Below, in pieces: positions 33,126 to 41,574 of a stretch of DNA of 64,000 nucleotides. Under the pieces are notes generated by a model that searched no databases, was not told the origin of the DNA, and saw nothing but the letters and a program-made list of their open reading frames with translations. The first letter of the stretch is position 1. Each line of letters starts with the position of its first letter. A program made the position numbers and the translations under genes. Source of the stretch: Caulobacterales bacterium (GTDB taxonomy: Bacteria; Pseudomonadota; Alphaproteobacteria; Caulobacterales; Parvularculaceae); the NCBI GenBank assembly GCA_020638525.1, contig JACKIL010000002.1, positions 349,078 to 413,077 of the forward strand, written 5' to 3'.

Positions 33126-34328
33126 CTATAGCGCAGGACCGACGCTAAACAATCTTTCATATTCCCGAATGGCGTATCGGTCCGTCATCCCCGCAATGTA
33201 ATCGCAGACGACCCGCGCGCGGCGGGCGTCATCGCCTCCCTTGAGCCGATTCTGCCATTCGTCAGGCAGGATTTCCGGCTCGGCGAAGAAGAGGCCGAAG
33301 AGGTCGCGGACCATGCGCTTGGCCTGGCTGCGCGCCCTGTTGATGCGGTAATGGCGGTACATGTTCTCGTGCAGGAACCGGCGAAGCCCGCCGAGTTTCA
33401 CGCGCATCGGCTCCGAGAAATCGACGATCTGGCGGCCGGCGTGGCGTATGTCGTCGGCGCTTTGCGGCTTCAGCGCGGCGAGGCGCGCGCGCGTTTCCGC
33501 GACGACATCCGTCACCATCTCGCCGATGAGCGCCGAGACCGCTTCGGCGATCTGCACTTCGCGCGGCGCATCGGGCCACGATTTTTCCACATGGGCGAGC
33601 GCCGGACCGATCAACGGCAGGCCGCGCGCATCCTCGAAAGAAAAGAGCCCCGCCCGAAGGCCGTCGTCGACGTCGTGATTATTGTAGGCGATATCGTCCG
33701 CGATCGCCGCGACCTGCGCTTCGAGCCCGGCATGCGTGCCGAGCCAGAGGTCGTGGCTTTTGGCGTATTCGACGATGGCGGCGGGCAGCGGCTCCTTACC
33801 CTCGCCCACCAGCGGACCGTTATGCTTCACGACGCCTTCGAGCGTCTCCCAGGTGAGATTGAGTCCGTCGAAAGCGGCGTGGCGGCGTTCGAGTTTCGTC
33901 AGATGACGAAGCGTCTGCGCGTTATGGTCGAAGCCGCCAAAGCCCCCCATGCACTCTTTGAGCACGTCCTCGCCCGTATGGCCGAAGGGCGGATGGCCGA
34001 GATCGTGCGCGAGCGCGACGCATTCGGCGAGGTCTTCGTCGAGCTGGAGCGTCCTCGCGATCGAGCGCGAGATCTGCGCGACTTCGAGCGAATGGGTGAG
34101 CCGCGTCCGGAAGTGGTCGCCCTCGTGATAGATGAAGACCTGCGTCTTGTGCTTGAGCCGTCGGAAAGCGACAGAGTGGATCACCCGGTCGCGGTCGCGC
34201 TGGAACGGCGTCCTCGTCGCGCTCTCGGGCTCGTCGTGGAGCCGCCCGCGTGTTTCCGGCGCTTTCGCCGCATAGGGCGCAAGCGGGGCCGGAAAGGCCA
34301 TCGGTATTCTCGTCATCGGCGCATTCAT
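33126..34328 (-). CDS. dgt: Deoxyguanosinetriphosphate triphosphohydrolase-like HD protein
   Basis: The 400-residue cytoplasmic enzyme hydrolyses dNTPs to nucleoside and triphosphate. Metal-binding HD residues are in TRLTHSLEVAQISRSIAR and VALAHDLGHPPFGHTGEDVL, with DDIAYNNHDVDDGLR completing the site. It starts EPESATRTPFQRDRDRVIHS after about 30 residues, the usual Dgt type 2 N-terminus. argS, which commonly follows it in this block, is absent; 165 bp separate it from the SPOR gene. Confidence 0.93.
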   Translation of the reverse strand: MNAPMTRIPMAFPAPLAPYAAKAPETRGRLHDEPESATRTPFQRDRDRVIHSVAFRRLKHKTQVFIYHEGDHFRTRLTHSLEVAQISRSIARTLQLDEDLAECVALAHDLGHPPFGHTGEDVLKECMGGFGGFDHNAQTLRHLTKLERRHAAFDGLNLTWETLEGVVKHNGPLVGEGKEPLPAAIVEYAKSHDLWLGTHAGLEAQVAAIADDIAYNNHDVDDGLRAGLFSFEDARGLPLIGPALAHVEKSWPDAPREVQIAEAVSALIGEMVTDVVAETRARLAALKPQSADDIRHAGRQIVDFSEPMRVKLGGLRRFLHENMYRHYRINRARSQAKRMVRDLFGLFFAEPEILPDEWQNRLKGGDDARRARVVCDYIAGMTDRYAIREYERLFSVGPAL

Positions 34329-34365
34329 GCCGCCCTCTCAGTCGCCGCCTGCCCGCGGCTCAGAA

Positions 34366-34381
34366 TGTTTCACGTGAAACA
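34366..34381. promoter_or_regulatory. parS centromere site (perfect 16-bp match)
   Basis: TGTTTCACGTGAAACA is the exact bacterial parS consensus, the ParB loading site used in chromosome segregation. It lies 38 bp upstream of the dgt start, between dgt and erpA. It was the only copy I found by reading. parAB are not in this window, but mipZ, whose product is recruited to ParB-parS, is. Confidence 0.92.
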
Positions 34382-34961
34382 GCGCGTCTCGGCGCCCCCG
34401 CATGTTTGCTGGCTTTCAGGGCGAAAAGGCGCCTTTCCGCCTTCCGCAACCATCCTTCGAGACGCGATCCTTCGGATCGCACCTCAGGATGAAGCCAGAA
34501 ACCCAGTCCCTTCACCCTGAGGAGGCCCCCGGATGAACTCCGGGGACCGTCGCGAAGGGCCCGCCGCCAAGCGGCCGCCTGATTCGCTGTCACCGGCCCC
34601 CACTATAAGGGAGTCGGTAAAGCAGAGGATAACTTTCCCCAAATTCCCGGCGCGGTTGCGCGGTGTTTACCAAACAGGCCCTTTGCGCTCGCCTTCGGCA
34701 TGTCCAAACGCGACGTCTTCATTCCCTCTCCCGCGGGCGGGAGAGGGCTAGGGTGAGGGTGGGCGGCAGCTTCTCCACCTCTCATCGTCATGCCCGGGCT
34801 TGTCCCGGGCATCCATTAGAGCCTCCACAAGCCCGGCGCGGCCGTGGATCGCCGGGACAAGCCCGGCGATGACAGCCAAAGCTCTCCGGAATGCGAAAGC
34901 CCGGCCCTTTCAGCCCCCGCCCGAAACACCTATCTTGGAGAGGTAGAAAGCGAGTTCCCGA
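34382..34961. other. Intergenic region with several REP-like palindromes
   Basis: About 580 bp between parS and erpA without a credible gene. It holds at least four dispersed-repeat palindromes: CATCCTTCGAG...CTCAGGATG (34451-34492), CCTGAGGAGGCCCCCGGATG (near 34518), CTCTCCCGCGGGCGGGAGAG (near 34730) and GTCATGCCCGGGCTTGTCCC with its inverted partner CGGGACAAGCCCGGCGATGAC (34788-34872). Promoters for erpA (plus) and dgt (minus) must be inside. Confidence 0.65.
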
Positions 34962-35306
34962 ATGTCCGCGACGACCGAAGCCCTGCCCGTCACCGTCTCG
35001 CCCCGCGCCGCCGCGCGGATCGCGAAGATCCTCGCCAAGGAGCCCGCGGGCGCGATGCTGCGCGTCGCCGTCAATGGCGGGGGCTGCTCCGGCTTCCAGT
35101 ACGACTTCTCCATCGACACGAGCCGCAATGATGACGACCTCGCCATCGAGAAAGACGGCGTCACCGTTCTCGTCGACGAGACCTCGCTCGAATTCATGCG
35201 CGGCGCCGAGATCGACTTCGCCGACGAACTCATCGGCGCTGCATTCAAGATCAACAATCCGAACGCGACGGCAAGCTGCGGCTGCGGTACGAGCTTTTCG
35301 GTTTAG
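34962..35306 (+). CDS. erpA: A-type iron-sulfur carrier (ErpA/IscA-like)
   Basis: The 114-residue protein has the three conserved cysteines of A-type carriers: GGGCSGFQYDF and the C-terminal SCGCGTSF. It accepts Fe-S clusters from a scaffold and delivers them to apoproteins. The N-terminus VTVSPRAAARIAKIL and FKINNPNATASCGCG are standard. I call it erpA because of its place next to dgt, as in other alphaproteobacteria; sequence alone cannot separate ErpA from IscA. Confidence 0.9.
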   Translation: MSATTEALPVTVSPRAAARIAKILAKEPAGAMLRVAVNGGGCSGFQYDFSIDTSRNDDDLAIEKDGVTVLVDETSLEFMRGAEIDFADELIGAAFKINNPNATASCGCGTSFSV

Positions 35307-35324
35307 TCGCCCAAACACTCTCCC

Positions 35325-35450
35325 GTCATCCCGGACGTTACATGCCTCCAAAATCCGAAAGGATTTTGGCGAAGGCATGTTAGATCCGGGACCCAGAGCC
35401 GCATGCGCATGCGCTCATGGCCCTGGGTCCCGGCTTTCGCCGGGATGACG
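35325..35450. repeat. Composite intergenic palindrome (CGTCATCCCGG type)
   Basis: Outer arms CGTCATCCCGG and CCGGGATGACG enclose an inner hairpin, CATGCCTCCAAAATCC with GGATTTTGG...GGCATG, and a second, CCGGGACCCAGAGCC with GGCCCTGGGTCCCGG. It lies between erpA and the secreted orphan gene. This is a REP/BIME-like arrangement. Confidence 0.7.
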
Positions 35451-35551
35451 CGCTATTGAGAGTTAAGCTCACCCGCCCGCCTTGTGTTCTCAGTTCTCAC
35501 CACTCCAAAGCAATATGTTACGGTCGCCCCTCAATAGAGGGGGCGATATCC

Positions 35552-36241
35552 ATGGCGCGTTTTCTCGCAGCCGTTCTCGTTTTACTCGGAGCGTTCACGG
35601 GCGCCCGCGCCGAAGAACAGAAATATGCTGAATTCCCCCGCGATTTCCCGCTGGAGGTTTCACCTGGCGCCATCGCGATTGAGGATATGTATGTCAGGTC
35701 GCTGGCCCATTTGGGAGAAGTCCCCATCGATAAATCTTCCGGAGACGACGCAATCCGGTTTCTGGTGCTGAAGGGCAATGAGACCAGCCTTGTCATTACG
35801 TTGACAAGATATCGCGACTTCGATCCGGGCGCGCCCGAGCCCGTCTTCGACAGCGCGTTGACGATATCATACAATGACAATTATCAGGACATTCAGCGAC
35901 GTGATGGCGTCACCCATCTGACTTCAACAACTGAATCTTATGTCGCCGATCTTTCACCGGAAGAATTCGCGGCGACAATCGAAGACCTTTTTATGAATGG
36001 CTTCTTCTCCAAGCCCTTTCACTATGCGGACAAAAAGATGTGCGCGGACGGAATGGGATATTTTGTGGAGGCGAAGGTGGGAACTCAGTACAATTTGATC
36101 TCAAGAGGCGCTTGCTACAGCCACTTGGAAGAGGATTTCGGCGATGCTTCGCTGATCATTGAGCTTGCATCGAACAAAGTCCCCGCGTTGAAAGAAAAGC
36201 TCGACGCCATTTCTACGGCGATCAAAACAGGCGATAAATGA
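35552..36241 (+). CDS. Secreted protein of unknown function
   Basis: The 229-residue protein has a signal peptide (ARFLAAVLVLLGAFTGARA, cleavage near residue 20). The soluble domain has mixed alpha/beta pattern and two cysteines (KKMCADGMG and SRGACYSH), which could form a disulfide. I recognise no family. GAGGGGG lies 9 bp before the ATG; upstream in-frame codons would run through a palindromic repeat and are rejected. Base composition is visibly lower in GC than its neighbours. Its stop overlaps the nitroreductase start (ATGA). Confidence 0.72.
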   Translation: MARFLAAVLVLLGAFTGARAEEQKYAEFPRDFPLEVSPGAIAIEDMYVRSLAHLGEVPIDKSSGDDAIRFLVLKGNETSLVITLTRYRDFDPGAPEPVFDSALTISYNDNYQDIQRRDGVTHLTSTTESYVADLSPEEFAATIEDLFMNGFFSKPFHYADKKMCADGMGYFVEAKVGTQYNLISRGACYSHLEEDFGDASLIIELASNKVPALKEKLDAISTAIKTGDK

Positions 36242-36909
36242 ACGTCTCCGAAGCCCTCCGCACCCGCATCTCTGCCCGCGCCTTTCTCGACAAGCCTGTC
36301 AGCGAGGAAGACGTCCGCGCGCTTCTTGAGATCGCGAAATATTCGCCCTCGGGCGGGAACCTTCAGCCGTGGCGCGTGCATGTGCTCCTCGGCCCTGCGC
36401 GCGATCGCCTCGTCGACACGGTCAAAAAGGCGATCGCCGAAAACCCCTTCGCGAACGAATCGGAAATCGCCGTCTATCCGGAAAATCTGTGGGAGCCCTA
36501 TCGCGCGCGCCGCTTCGAGATTGGCGAGGCGATGTATGCAAAGCTCGGCATTCCGCGCGAAGACAAGCCGGCGCGGCTGATGTGGCTTGCGCGCAATTTC
36601 GAGTTCTTCGGCGCGCCAGTCGGCCTCTTCTTCTCGCTCGACCGGCGCTTCGACAAGGGCCAGTGGGCCCATCTCGGCATGTTCATGCAGTCTCTCGCCC
36701 TCGCCGCCGTCGAGAAAGGCCTTGCGACCTGCATGCAGGAGGCGTGGGCGACGCGCGCCAGGACTGTCTCGCAGTTTCTGGGCCTTCCTGAGAGCGAACA
36801 GCTTTATTGCGGCATGGCGCTCGGCTACGCTGATCCGGCTGCGCCGGTGAACAGTGTGCGTTCGGCGCGCGCCCCGCTCGAAGAATTCGTCAACATCATC
36901 AAGAACTGA
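36238..36909 (+). CDS. Nitroreductase family flavoprotein
   Basis: The 223-residue protein starts NVSEALRTRISARAFLDKPV and has the FMN-binding elements YSPSGGNLQPWRVHV and ALAAVEKGLATCMQE, with LGYADP at the C-terminal loop. It should bind FMN and reduce quinones or nitroaromatics with NAD(P)H. GTG/ATG choice is clear: the ATG overlaps the upstream stop codon, so translation is coupled. Confidence 0.92.
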   Translation: MNVSEALRTRISARAFLDKPVSEEDVRALLEIAKYSPSGGNLQPWRVHVLLGPARDRLVDTVKKAIAENPFANESEIAVYPENLWEPYRARRFEIGEAMYAKLGIPREDKPARLMWLARNFEFFGAPVGLFFSLDRRFDKGQWAHLGMFMQSLALAAVEKGLATCMQEAWATRARTVSQFLGLPESEQLYCGMALGYADPAAPVNSVRSARAPLEEFVNIIKN

Positions 36910-36915
36910 AGGCCC

Positions 36916-37398
36916 ATGCCAAGCCCTGTCACCACCGCTGCGGCGATCACCGTGAACGCGCCGATTGACCGAGTATTCGACGCGGCCTGCGGCTGCGACG
37001 TGCCCGCGATCATCAAAGGCCATGGCGCGCTGCCAGGCGTTCTCAAGATCGAAGAGCATGAAGCGCCCTGGAGCGAGCCCGGCCAGAAACGGCTCGTCTG
37101 GCTCACCGACGGATCGTCAGTACGCGAAGAATTGATCGCGTTTTCGAAGGGCCGCAGCTTCGCCTATCGCGTCACGAGTTTCACGGGGCCGTTCGCCGCG
37201 CTCGTTTCCGAAGGCAAAGGCGAGTGGAATTTCTCGGCGACGGGACCTTCCGCGACGCATATCGACTGGACTTATTCGTTCACGCCGAAGTCGATCTTCA
37301 CCAAGCCGGCGGTGCTCTTCATTGTAAACGTGCTCTGGCCCGGCTATATCCGGGCCGCGCTCCAGCGCCTCAAGCAGGACATCGAAAAGGCCGGCTAG
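36916..37398 (+). CDS. SRPBCC (START-like) domain protein
   Basis: The 160-residue protein has the polyketide cyclase/START-like pattern: AITVNAPIDRVFDAACGCD at the N-terminus, a long cavity-forming beta sheet and a C-terminal helix (RAALQRLKQDIEKA). It probably binds a hydrophobic ligand. It follows the nitroreductase by 6 bp and precedes the exonuclease gene by 6 bp, so the run from 35552 to 38187 is probably one operon. Confidence 0.8.
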   Translation: MPSPVTTAAAITVNAPIDRVFDAACGCDVPAIIKGHGALPGVLKIEEHEAPWSEPGQKRLVWLTDGSSVREELIAFSKGRSFAYRVTSFTGPFAALVSEGKGEWNFSATGPSATHIDWTYSFTPKSIFTKPAVLFIVNVLWPGYIRAALQRLKQDIEKAG

Positions 37399-37404
37399 AC
37401 CGAA

Positions 37405-38187
37405 GTGAAAATCGCGACCTTCAACGTCAATTCGATCAACACGCGCCTGCCGCGCGCGCTCGACTGGATCGAACGCGCCAAACCCGACGCCGTCGTCTTT
37501 CAGGAGCTGAAATGCGTCGACGAAAAGTTTCCGGCGAGCGAATTCGAAGACCTTGGCTACAATGTCGCCGTGCATGGCCAGAAGACCTATAACGGCGTCG
37601 CCCTCCTCTCGAAGCATCCGATCGACGATCTGAAGAAGGGCCTTCCCGGCGACAAGGACGATGAACAGGCGCGCTATATCGAAGCGCTCATCTGCCCCGA
37701 CAATGCCGCGCCCGTTCGCCTCTGCGGGCTTTATGCGCCGAACGGCAACCCGGCGCCGGGCCCCAAATTCGACTACAAGCTGAAATGGCTGGAGCGCCTG
37801 AAGAAACACGCGAAGAAGCTTCTGGCGAATGAGGAAGCGTTCATCCTCGCGGGCGACTTCAACGTCATTCCGCAGGCGGAGGATGTGTACGACCCTAAAG
37901 GCTGGAAGGACGACGCCCTCTTCCGGCCCGACTCCCGCGCGGCCTTCCGCGAAATCCTCAATCTCGGCCTCCTCGACGCGATCCGCCAGGAAGACCCGAA
38001 GAGCACGCTCTACACCTTCTGGGATTACCAGCGCGGCGCATGGGAGAAGGATCACGGGCTTCGAATTGACCATTTGCTGCTCTCGCCGCAAGCGGCTGAC
38101 AGATTCAAGAAGGCGGGCATAGATCGCGCAGAACGAGGCAAGGAAAAGCCGTCAGACCATGTGCCGGTGTGGGTGGAGCTTCGCTAA
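37405..38187 (+). CDS. xth: Exodeoxyribonuclease III (AP endonuclease)
   Basis: The 260-residue EEP-fold nuclease repairs abasic sites. It begins KIATFNVNSINTRLPRALDW and has FQELKC (metal-binding Glu), GLYAPNGNP, AGDFNVIP (catalytic Asp, Asn) and RIDHLLLSP with SDHVPVW (catalytic Asp-His pair). Translation starts at GTG. Length is standard for XthA. Confidence 0.96.
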   Translation: MKIATFNVNSINTRLPRALDWIERAKPDAVVFQELKCVDEKFPASEFEDLGYNVAVHGQKTYNGVALLSKHPIDDLKKGLPGDKDDEQARYIEALICPDNAAPVRLCGLYAPNGNPAPGPKFDYKLKWLERLKKHAKKLLANEEAFILAGDFNVIPQAEDVYDPKGWKDDALFRPDSRAAFREILNLGLLDAIRQEDPKSTLYTFWDYQRGAWEKDHGLRIDHLLLSPQAADRFKKAGIDRAERGKEKPSDHVPVWVELR

Positions 38188-38201
38188 GCATCGAAACCAA
38201 A

Positions 38202-38585
38202 ATGTTGAAGTCTCCCAAATGTCCGCTTTGTTCAAGAAATATGCAGAAACATGATGTCGCCCCATGTCATGAATGCGGCAGCCTGAATTCAGAAATCGAA
38301 CATTTCAATCAAGGGCGCCATACCTACTTCTTGTGCGAACCGTTTGAAGGACTGAACGTCATCCTGTGCGACTTTTGTTGGGTGGACTTTGGCGCCATCC
38401 ATCCAGAATATTTTGGCCTACCCCGCACCCAAATATCGCACCGCCTCCCACATAAGCTTCGCCAACTGGATGGGCTGAAAATCGAACGCGACTGGGTTTG
38501 CGAACATTGCAAAGCACGCCAGCAATGGCTGCAATTTGTGGTCGATTGCCGCAATAAGTTCTCAGGAGACGAAGCGGCGAAATGA
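38202..38585 (+). CDS. Hypothetical protein with four CXXC motifs
   Basis: The 127-residue protein (from the ATG at 38202) has CPLC, CHEC, CDFC and CEHC, enough for two four-cysteine zinc sites. GLPRTQISHRLPHKLRQLDGL lies between the second pair and is probably helical. I recognise no family. GC content is clearly below the genes on both sides, suggesting recent acquisition. Its stop overlaps the start of the helicase gene (ATGA), so it may be translated together with it. An in-frame start at 38169 would overlap the xth end and is less likely. Confidence 0.65.
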   Translation: MLKSPKCPLCSRNMQKHDVAPCHECGSLNSEIEHFNQGRHTYFLCEPFEGLNVILCDFCWVDFGAIHPEYFGLPRTQISHRLPHKLRQLDGLKIERDWVCEHCKARQQWLQFVVDCRNKFSGDEAAK

Positions 38586-39667
38586 AATGGTCCCCCGAAC
38601 AGGACGCAGCTCTCAAGGCCGTCGACCAATGGCTGAAGATGGGCGACCGGCAGGTCTTCCGTCTCTTCGGCTATGCGGGCGCCGGCAAGACGACCCTTGC
38701 GCGGCACCTCGCCGAAGGCGCAGGCGGCGAAGTCGCCTTTGCGGCGTTCACCGGCAAGGCTGCGCATGTGATGCGCCAGAAGGGTTGCGAGGGCGCGACG
38801 ACGATCCACTCGCTCATCTATCGCCCGGCCGATGAGGACGAAGAGGGCGCGCTTGTCTTCGCGATCAGGCGCGATGCGCCCGCCGCTTCCGCCGATCTCA
38901 TCATCATCGACGAATGCTCGATGGTCGATGAAGAGCTTGGCCGCGATCTTCTTTCTTTCGGCAAGCCCGTGCTGGTTCTGGGCGATCCCGCGCAGCTTCC
39001 GCCCGTCAAAGGCGGCGGCTTCTTCACCGAGGCCGAGCCCGACTTCATGCTGACGGAGATTCATCGTCAGGCTGCGGACAATCCGATCATCCGCCTCTCG
39101 ATGGAGATCCGCGAAGGGCGCGAGCCGAGCGCCGAGGGCGAAGGCTTGCGCCTGATTTCGCGGAAAGACATCACGCCCGAAGAAATTCTCGCCGCCGACC
39201 AGGTGCTCGTGGGCACGAACCGCACGCGCAAGCGCTTCAACGATCGCATCCGCGAGCTTAAAGGCCATACCGACCCGACGCCGGAAGCCGGCGAAAAACT
39301 CGTCTGCCTCCGGAACAACAAGAAGAAGGGCCTCCTAAACGGCGGCATCTGGACCGTCACCCTGCGCAAGGCCCCGCGCGGCGGGCTGACGCGCATGGTC
39401 GTCGCGCCGGAAGACGGCGGCAAGCAGGCGACAATCTCCGTGCCGCGCGGTTTCTTCACTGACGGGGCGGAATCGGTGCCCTTCACCCAGCGCCGTGGGG
39501 CGGACGAATTCGACTATGGCTACGCCCTCACCGTTCACAAGGCGCAAGGCTCGCAATGGGATGACGTGGTGCTGTTCGATGAAAGCTTCGCCTTTCGCGA
39601 AACGGCGGCGCGCTGGCTTTATACGGGCGTCACGCGCGCAGCGGAGCGGCTGACGCTCGTGCGTTAG
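38582..39667 (+). CDS. RecD/Pif1-like superfamily 1B helicase
   Basis: The 361-residue protein has Walker A GYAGAGKTTL (near 28-37), Walker B LIIIDECSMV, motif III GDPAQLPPV and motif VI region ALTVHKAQGSQWDDVVLFDE with VTRAAERL. This is a compact SF1B (RecD2/Dda-like) 5'-3' DNA helicase core without the N-terminal domains of RecD2. A role in phage defence or DNA repair cannot be told apart. It is convergent with the PH-domain membrane protein and the stop codons overlap. Confidence 0.88.
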   Translation: MKWSPEQDAALKAVDQWLKMGDRQVFRLFGYAGAGKTTLARHLAEGAGGEVAFAAFTGKAAHVMRQKGCEGATTIHSLIYRPADEDEEGALVFAIRRDAPAASADLIIIDECSMVDEELGRDLLSFGKPVLVLGDPAQLPPVKGGGFFTEAEPDFMLTEIHRQAADNPIIRLSMEIREGREPSAEGEGLRLISRKDITPEEILAADQVLVGTNRTRKRFNDRIRELKGHTDPTPEAGEKLVCLRNNKKKGLLNGGIWTVTLRKAPRGGLTRMVVAPEDGGKQATISVPRGFFTDGAESVPFTQRRGADEFDYGYALTVHKAQGSQWDDVVLFDESFAFRETAARWLYTGVTRAAERLTLVR

Positions 39668-40425
39668 TCAGAGCCGCCATCGCCTGAGCGCGAGGTGTGG
39701 ATCGCCTGCCTGATTTCGCGTTCGAGTTTTCTCGGCCGCCAGACAGCTTCAAGCTTTCTCGCATCCGCGCCGCCCGCCGTCTCGCGCAGTTCAAGATCGC
39801 CATAGGCGAAGAACGAATCCCAGAAGGACTGGCGAAGCTGCGTCGTCACGGTCCGGTCGAGCGAAACGGTTTCGAGGTTATAGCTGAAGACGCCATAGTG
39901 AATGAGAAGGCTCGGCTTCTTCAACGCACGGTCAATCACGACGACATATTGATTGCTGCGCCATTCGCTTGTGTGCTCGACGACGAACGGCATTGCGAGC
40001 AAGAGCGGAATATAGGCGCCGCACGCATATTGAAGCCAGTCCGTCCACCCGGCGGGCAGCGTGCGCGCCACAAGGCCGAACCACGCGATTGCGCCGAGTG
40101 CGATCGTTCCGAAGAAAGCGAGCCACAGCGGAATGAAGACGGCCCCACGCGCGAGCCTGTCCGCGCCGATATTGCGGATGAGCGCAAAGAGGTGCCGGCC
40201 GACCTGGTAGGTGATCTCCTCCCGGCCGACGAGCGCGCCCTTGATGCGCCCCATCGCGTTGAAGAGGAACGCGACCTCGAAGAAAACGAAGAAGATGATG
40301 ACAGCGGCGAGCCCGCTCGCGAGAAAACTGCGCGGCGTGAAGGGGTCGGAGTAATAGAAAATAACGCCGTCCGCCAAAATCGAGACGAGGAACAGCGCCC
40401 AACGAAGGCGTCTCCACCGCAGCAT
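39664..40425 (-). CDS. Membrane protein with bacterial PH-like (bPH2/YdbT-type) domain
   Basis: The 253-residue protein has about four transmembrane helices in residues 8-60 and 90-150. A domain follows starting NQYVVVIDRALKKPSLLIHYGVFSYNLETVSLDRTVTTQL with the typical order: strand, basic loop, LETVSLDRT, then SFWDSFFAYGDLELRET. This fits the membrane-flanked bacterial PH-like domain (DUF304/bPH2). Function unknown; relatives bind membranes or SMC-like partners. Confidence 0.72.
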   Translation of the reverse strand: MLRWRRLRWALFLVSILADGVIFYYSDPFTPRSFLASGLAAVIIFFVFFEVAFLFNAMGRIKGALVGREEITYQVGRHLFALIRNIGADRLARGAVFIPLWLAFFGTIALGAIAWFGLVARTLPAGWTDWLQYACGAYIPLLLAMPFVVEHTSEWRSNQYVVVIDRALKKPSLLIHYGVFSYNLETVSLDRTVTTQLRQSFWDSFFAYGDLELRETAGGADARKLEAVWRPRKLEREIRQAIHTSRSGDGGSD

Positions 40426-40557
40426 TCACACCCCCTGTTTTCCCCCAGGCTGCATGAATACTATATTGGGGCGGGCAAGGGCTTTGTCACCTCTCCGGAG
40501 CAGAAAATCGAAGGGGCGAAAGCCCCGCTCGCAGGCGCCGCAACCGCGCCCGCCGCG

Positions 40558-41526
40558 CTAGCGGATCTGGTCGACCGAGAAGGCGCCGTCGAGGCGCTTG
40601 TCGACGCGCTTCAGGAGCACGTCGATCAGGTCGAATACGACGTCGAACTCTTTCAGGATCGTCTCGACTCGCTCCGCGCTCTCGAGCGGTTTGAACATCG
40701 AGCCCATATTGAGCCGGTCGCCGGTCTCGATCGCGACGAGCAGCTTGCCGCCGGTGAACGCCGCCCGCAGCTTCTTGCCGCCGAAGAGCCGTTCAAGTTC
40801 GAGGAAGCGCTCGAGCACGATGGGGTCGAGAAGGTCGCGCGCCTCCACCTGGTCCGTCGACCAGGCCTCGAACGCTTTTTCGAATTCGGAAGAAACGAGC
40901 CCCACTTTCTGAAAGTGCGAGCCGGGCTTGGCGAGCGCGTTGAAGACGCCGATGTCGCGCTTCAGAACGGTCTCGCCCATGAAAGGCTTCGGATAGTCGA
41001 TCACGAAAAGCTGGCCGTGAAAGACAGTCCGTGTGCTGCTGTTCTTGCCGGAGCTCTTATATTTGAGATTGGCTTCGCACAAAACGAAGTTCGCCCCGCC
41101 ATGCGCGCCGCGCACTTCATCCTCCCACGCCTCGCGATTGTGCGTGGGCAAGAGCCCGAGCGACTTGAAACGCTCATAATAGTCAGGGCGCGACAGCTTC
41201 AGGAGATAGGTGAAGCCGAGCCTGCCGCAGATGCGCTCGAGAAGGCCGTGACCGATATCGCTCCGCGCGCGGTTGAGAAGCCAGACCGCCCCGGCCGCGC
41301 CCAGCATCAGGGCGAAGAACGCGAGCTGGAAATTGCCCTCCCCGAACGGGCCGAGAGCGAAAATGGCGCCCGAGAGCGCGCCCGTAGCGGCCACGATGGC
41401 GGCGAAAATGCGCACGGCCTTGCGGCGCTCGCCTTCCCGCGCCCTGAGATAGGGCGCGATCTCAGTCTCGTAAAAGGCCGAAAACCCGTCGAATTCAGGC
41501 CGGCCGGAAGGCGTCGTCAGCGTCAT
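40558..41526 (-). CDS. DUF3137 family membrane protein
   Basis: The 322-residue protein begins with a predicted cytoplasmic region (FSAFYETEIAPYLRAREGERRK) and two hydrophobic helices (AVRIFAAIVAATGALSGAIFAL and LAFFALMLGAAGAVWLL). A large soluble domain follows (RTVFHGQLFVIDYPKPFMGETVL; LLVAIETGDRLNMGSMFKPL). These fit DUF3137, a family without known function, where the soluble part shares a galanin-like name in annotations only. The ATG at 41526 gives the family's usual N-terminus. Confidence 0.8.
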   Translation of the reverse strand: MTLTTPSGRPEFDGFSAFYETEIAPYLRAREGERRKAVRIFAAIVAATGALSGAIFALGPFGEGNFQLAFFALMLGAAGAVWLLNRARSDIGHGLLERICGRLGFTYLLKLSRPDYYERFKSLGLLPTHNREAWEDEVRGAHGGANFVLCEANLKYKSSGKNSSTRTVFHGQLFVIDYPKPFMGETVLKRDIGVFNALAKPGSHFQKVGLVSSEFEKAFEAWSTDQVEARDLLDPIVLERFLELERLFGGKKLRAAFTGGKLLVAIETGDRLNMGSMFKPLESAERVETILKEFDVVFDLIDVLLKRVDKRLDGAFSVDQIR

Positions 41527-41574
41527 GAAAACCCCGGTCTTTCTGCGCCGCCCTACCGCCTTGGCGCAAAACCG

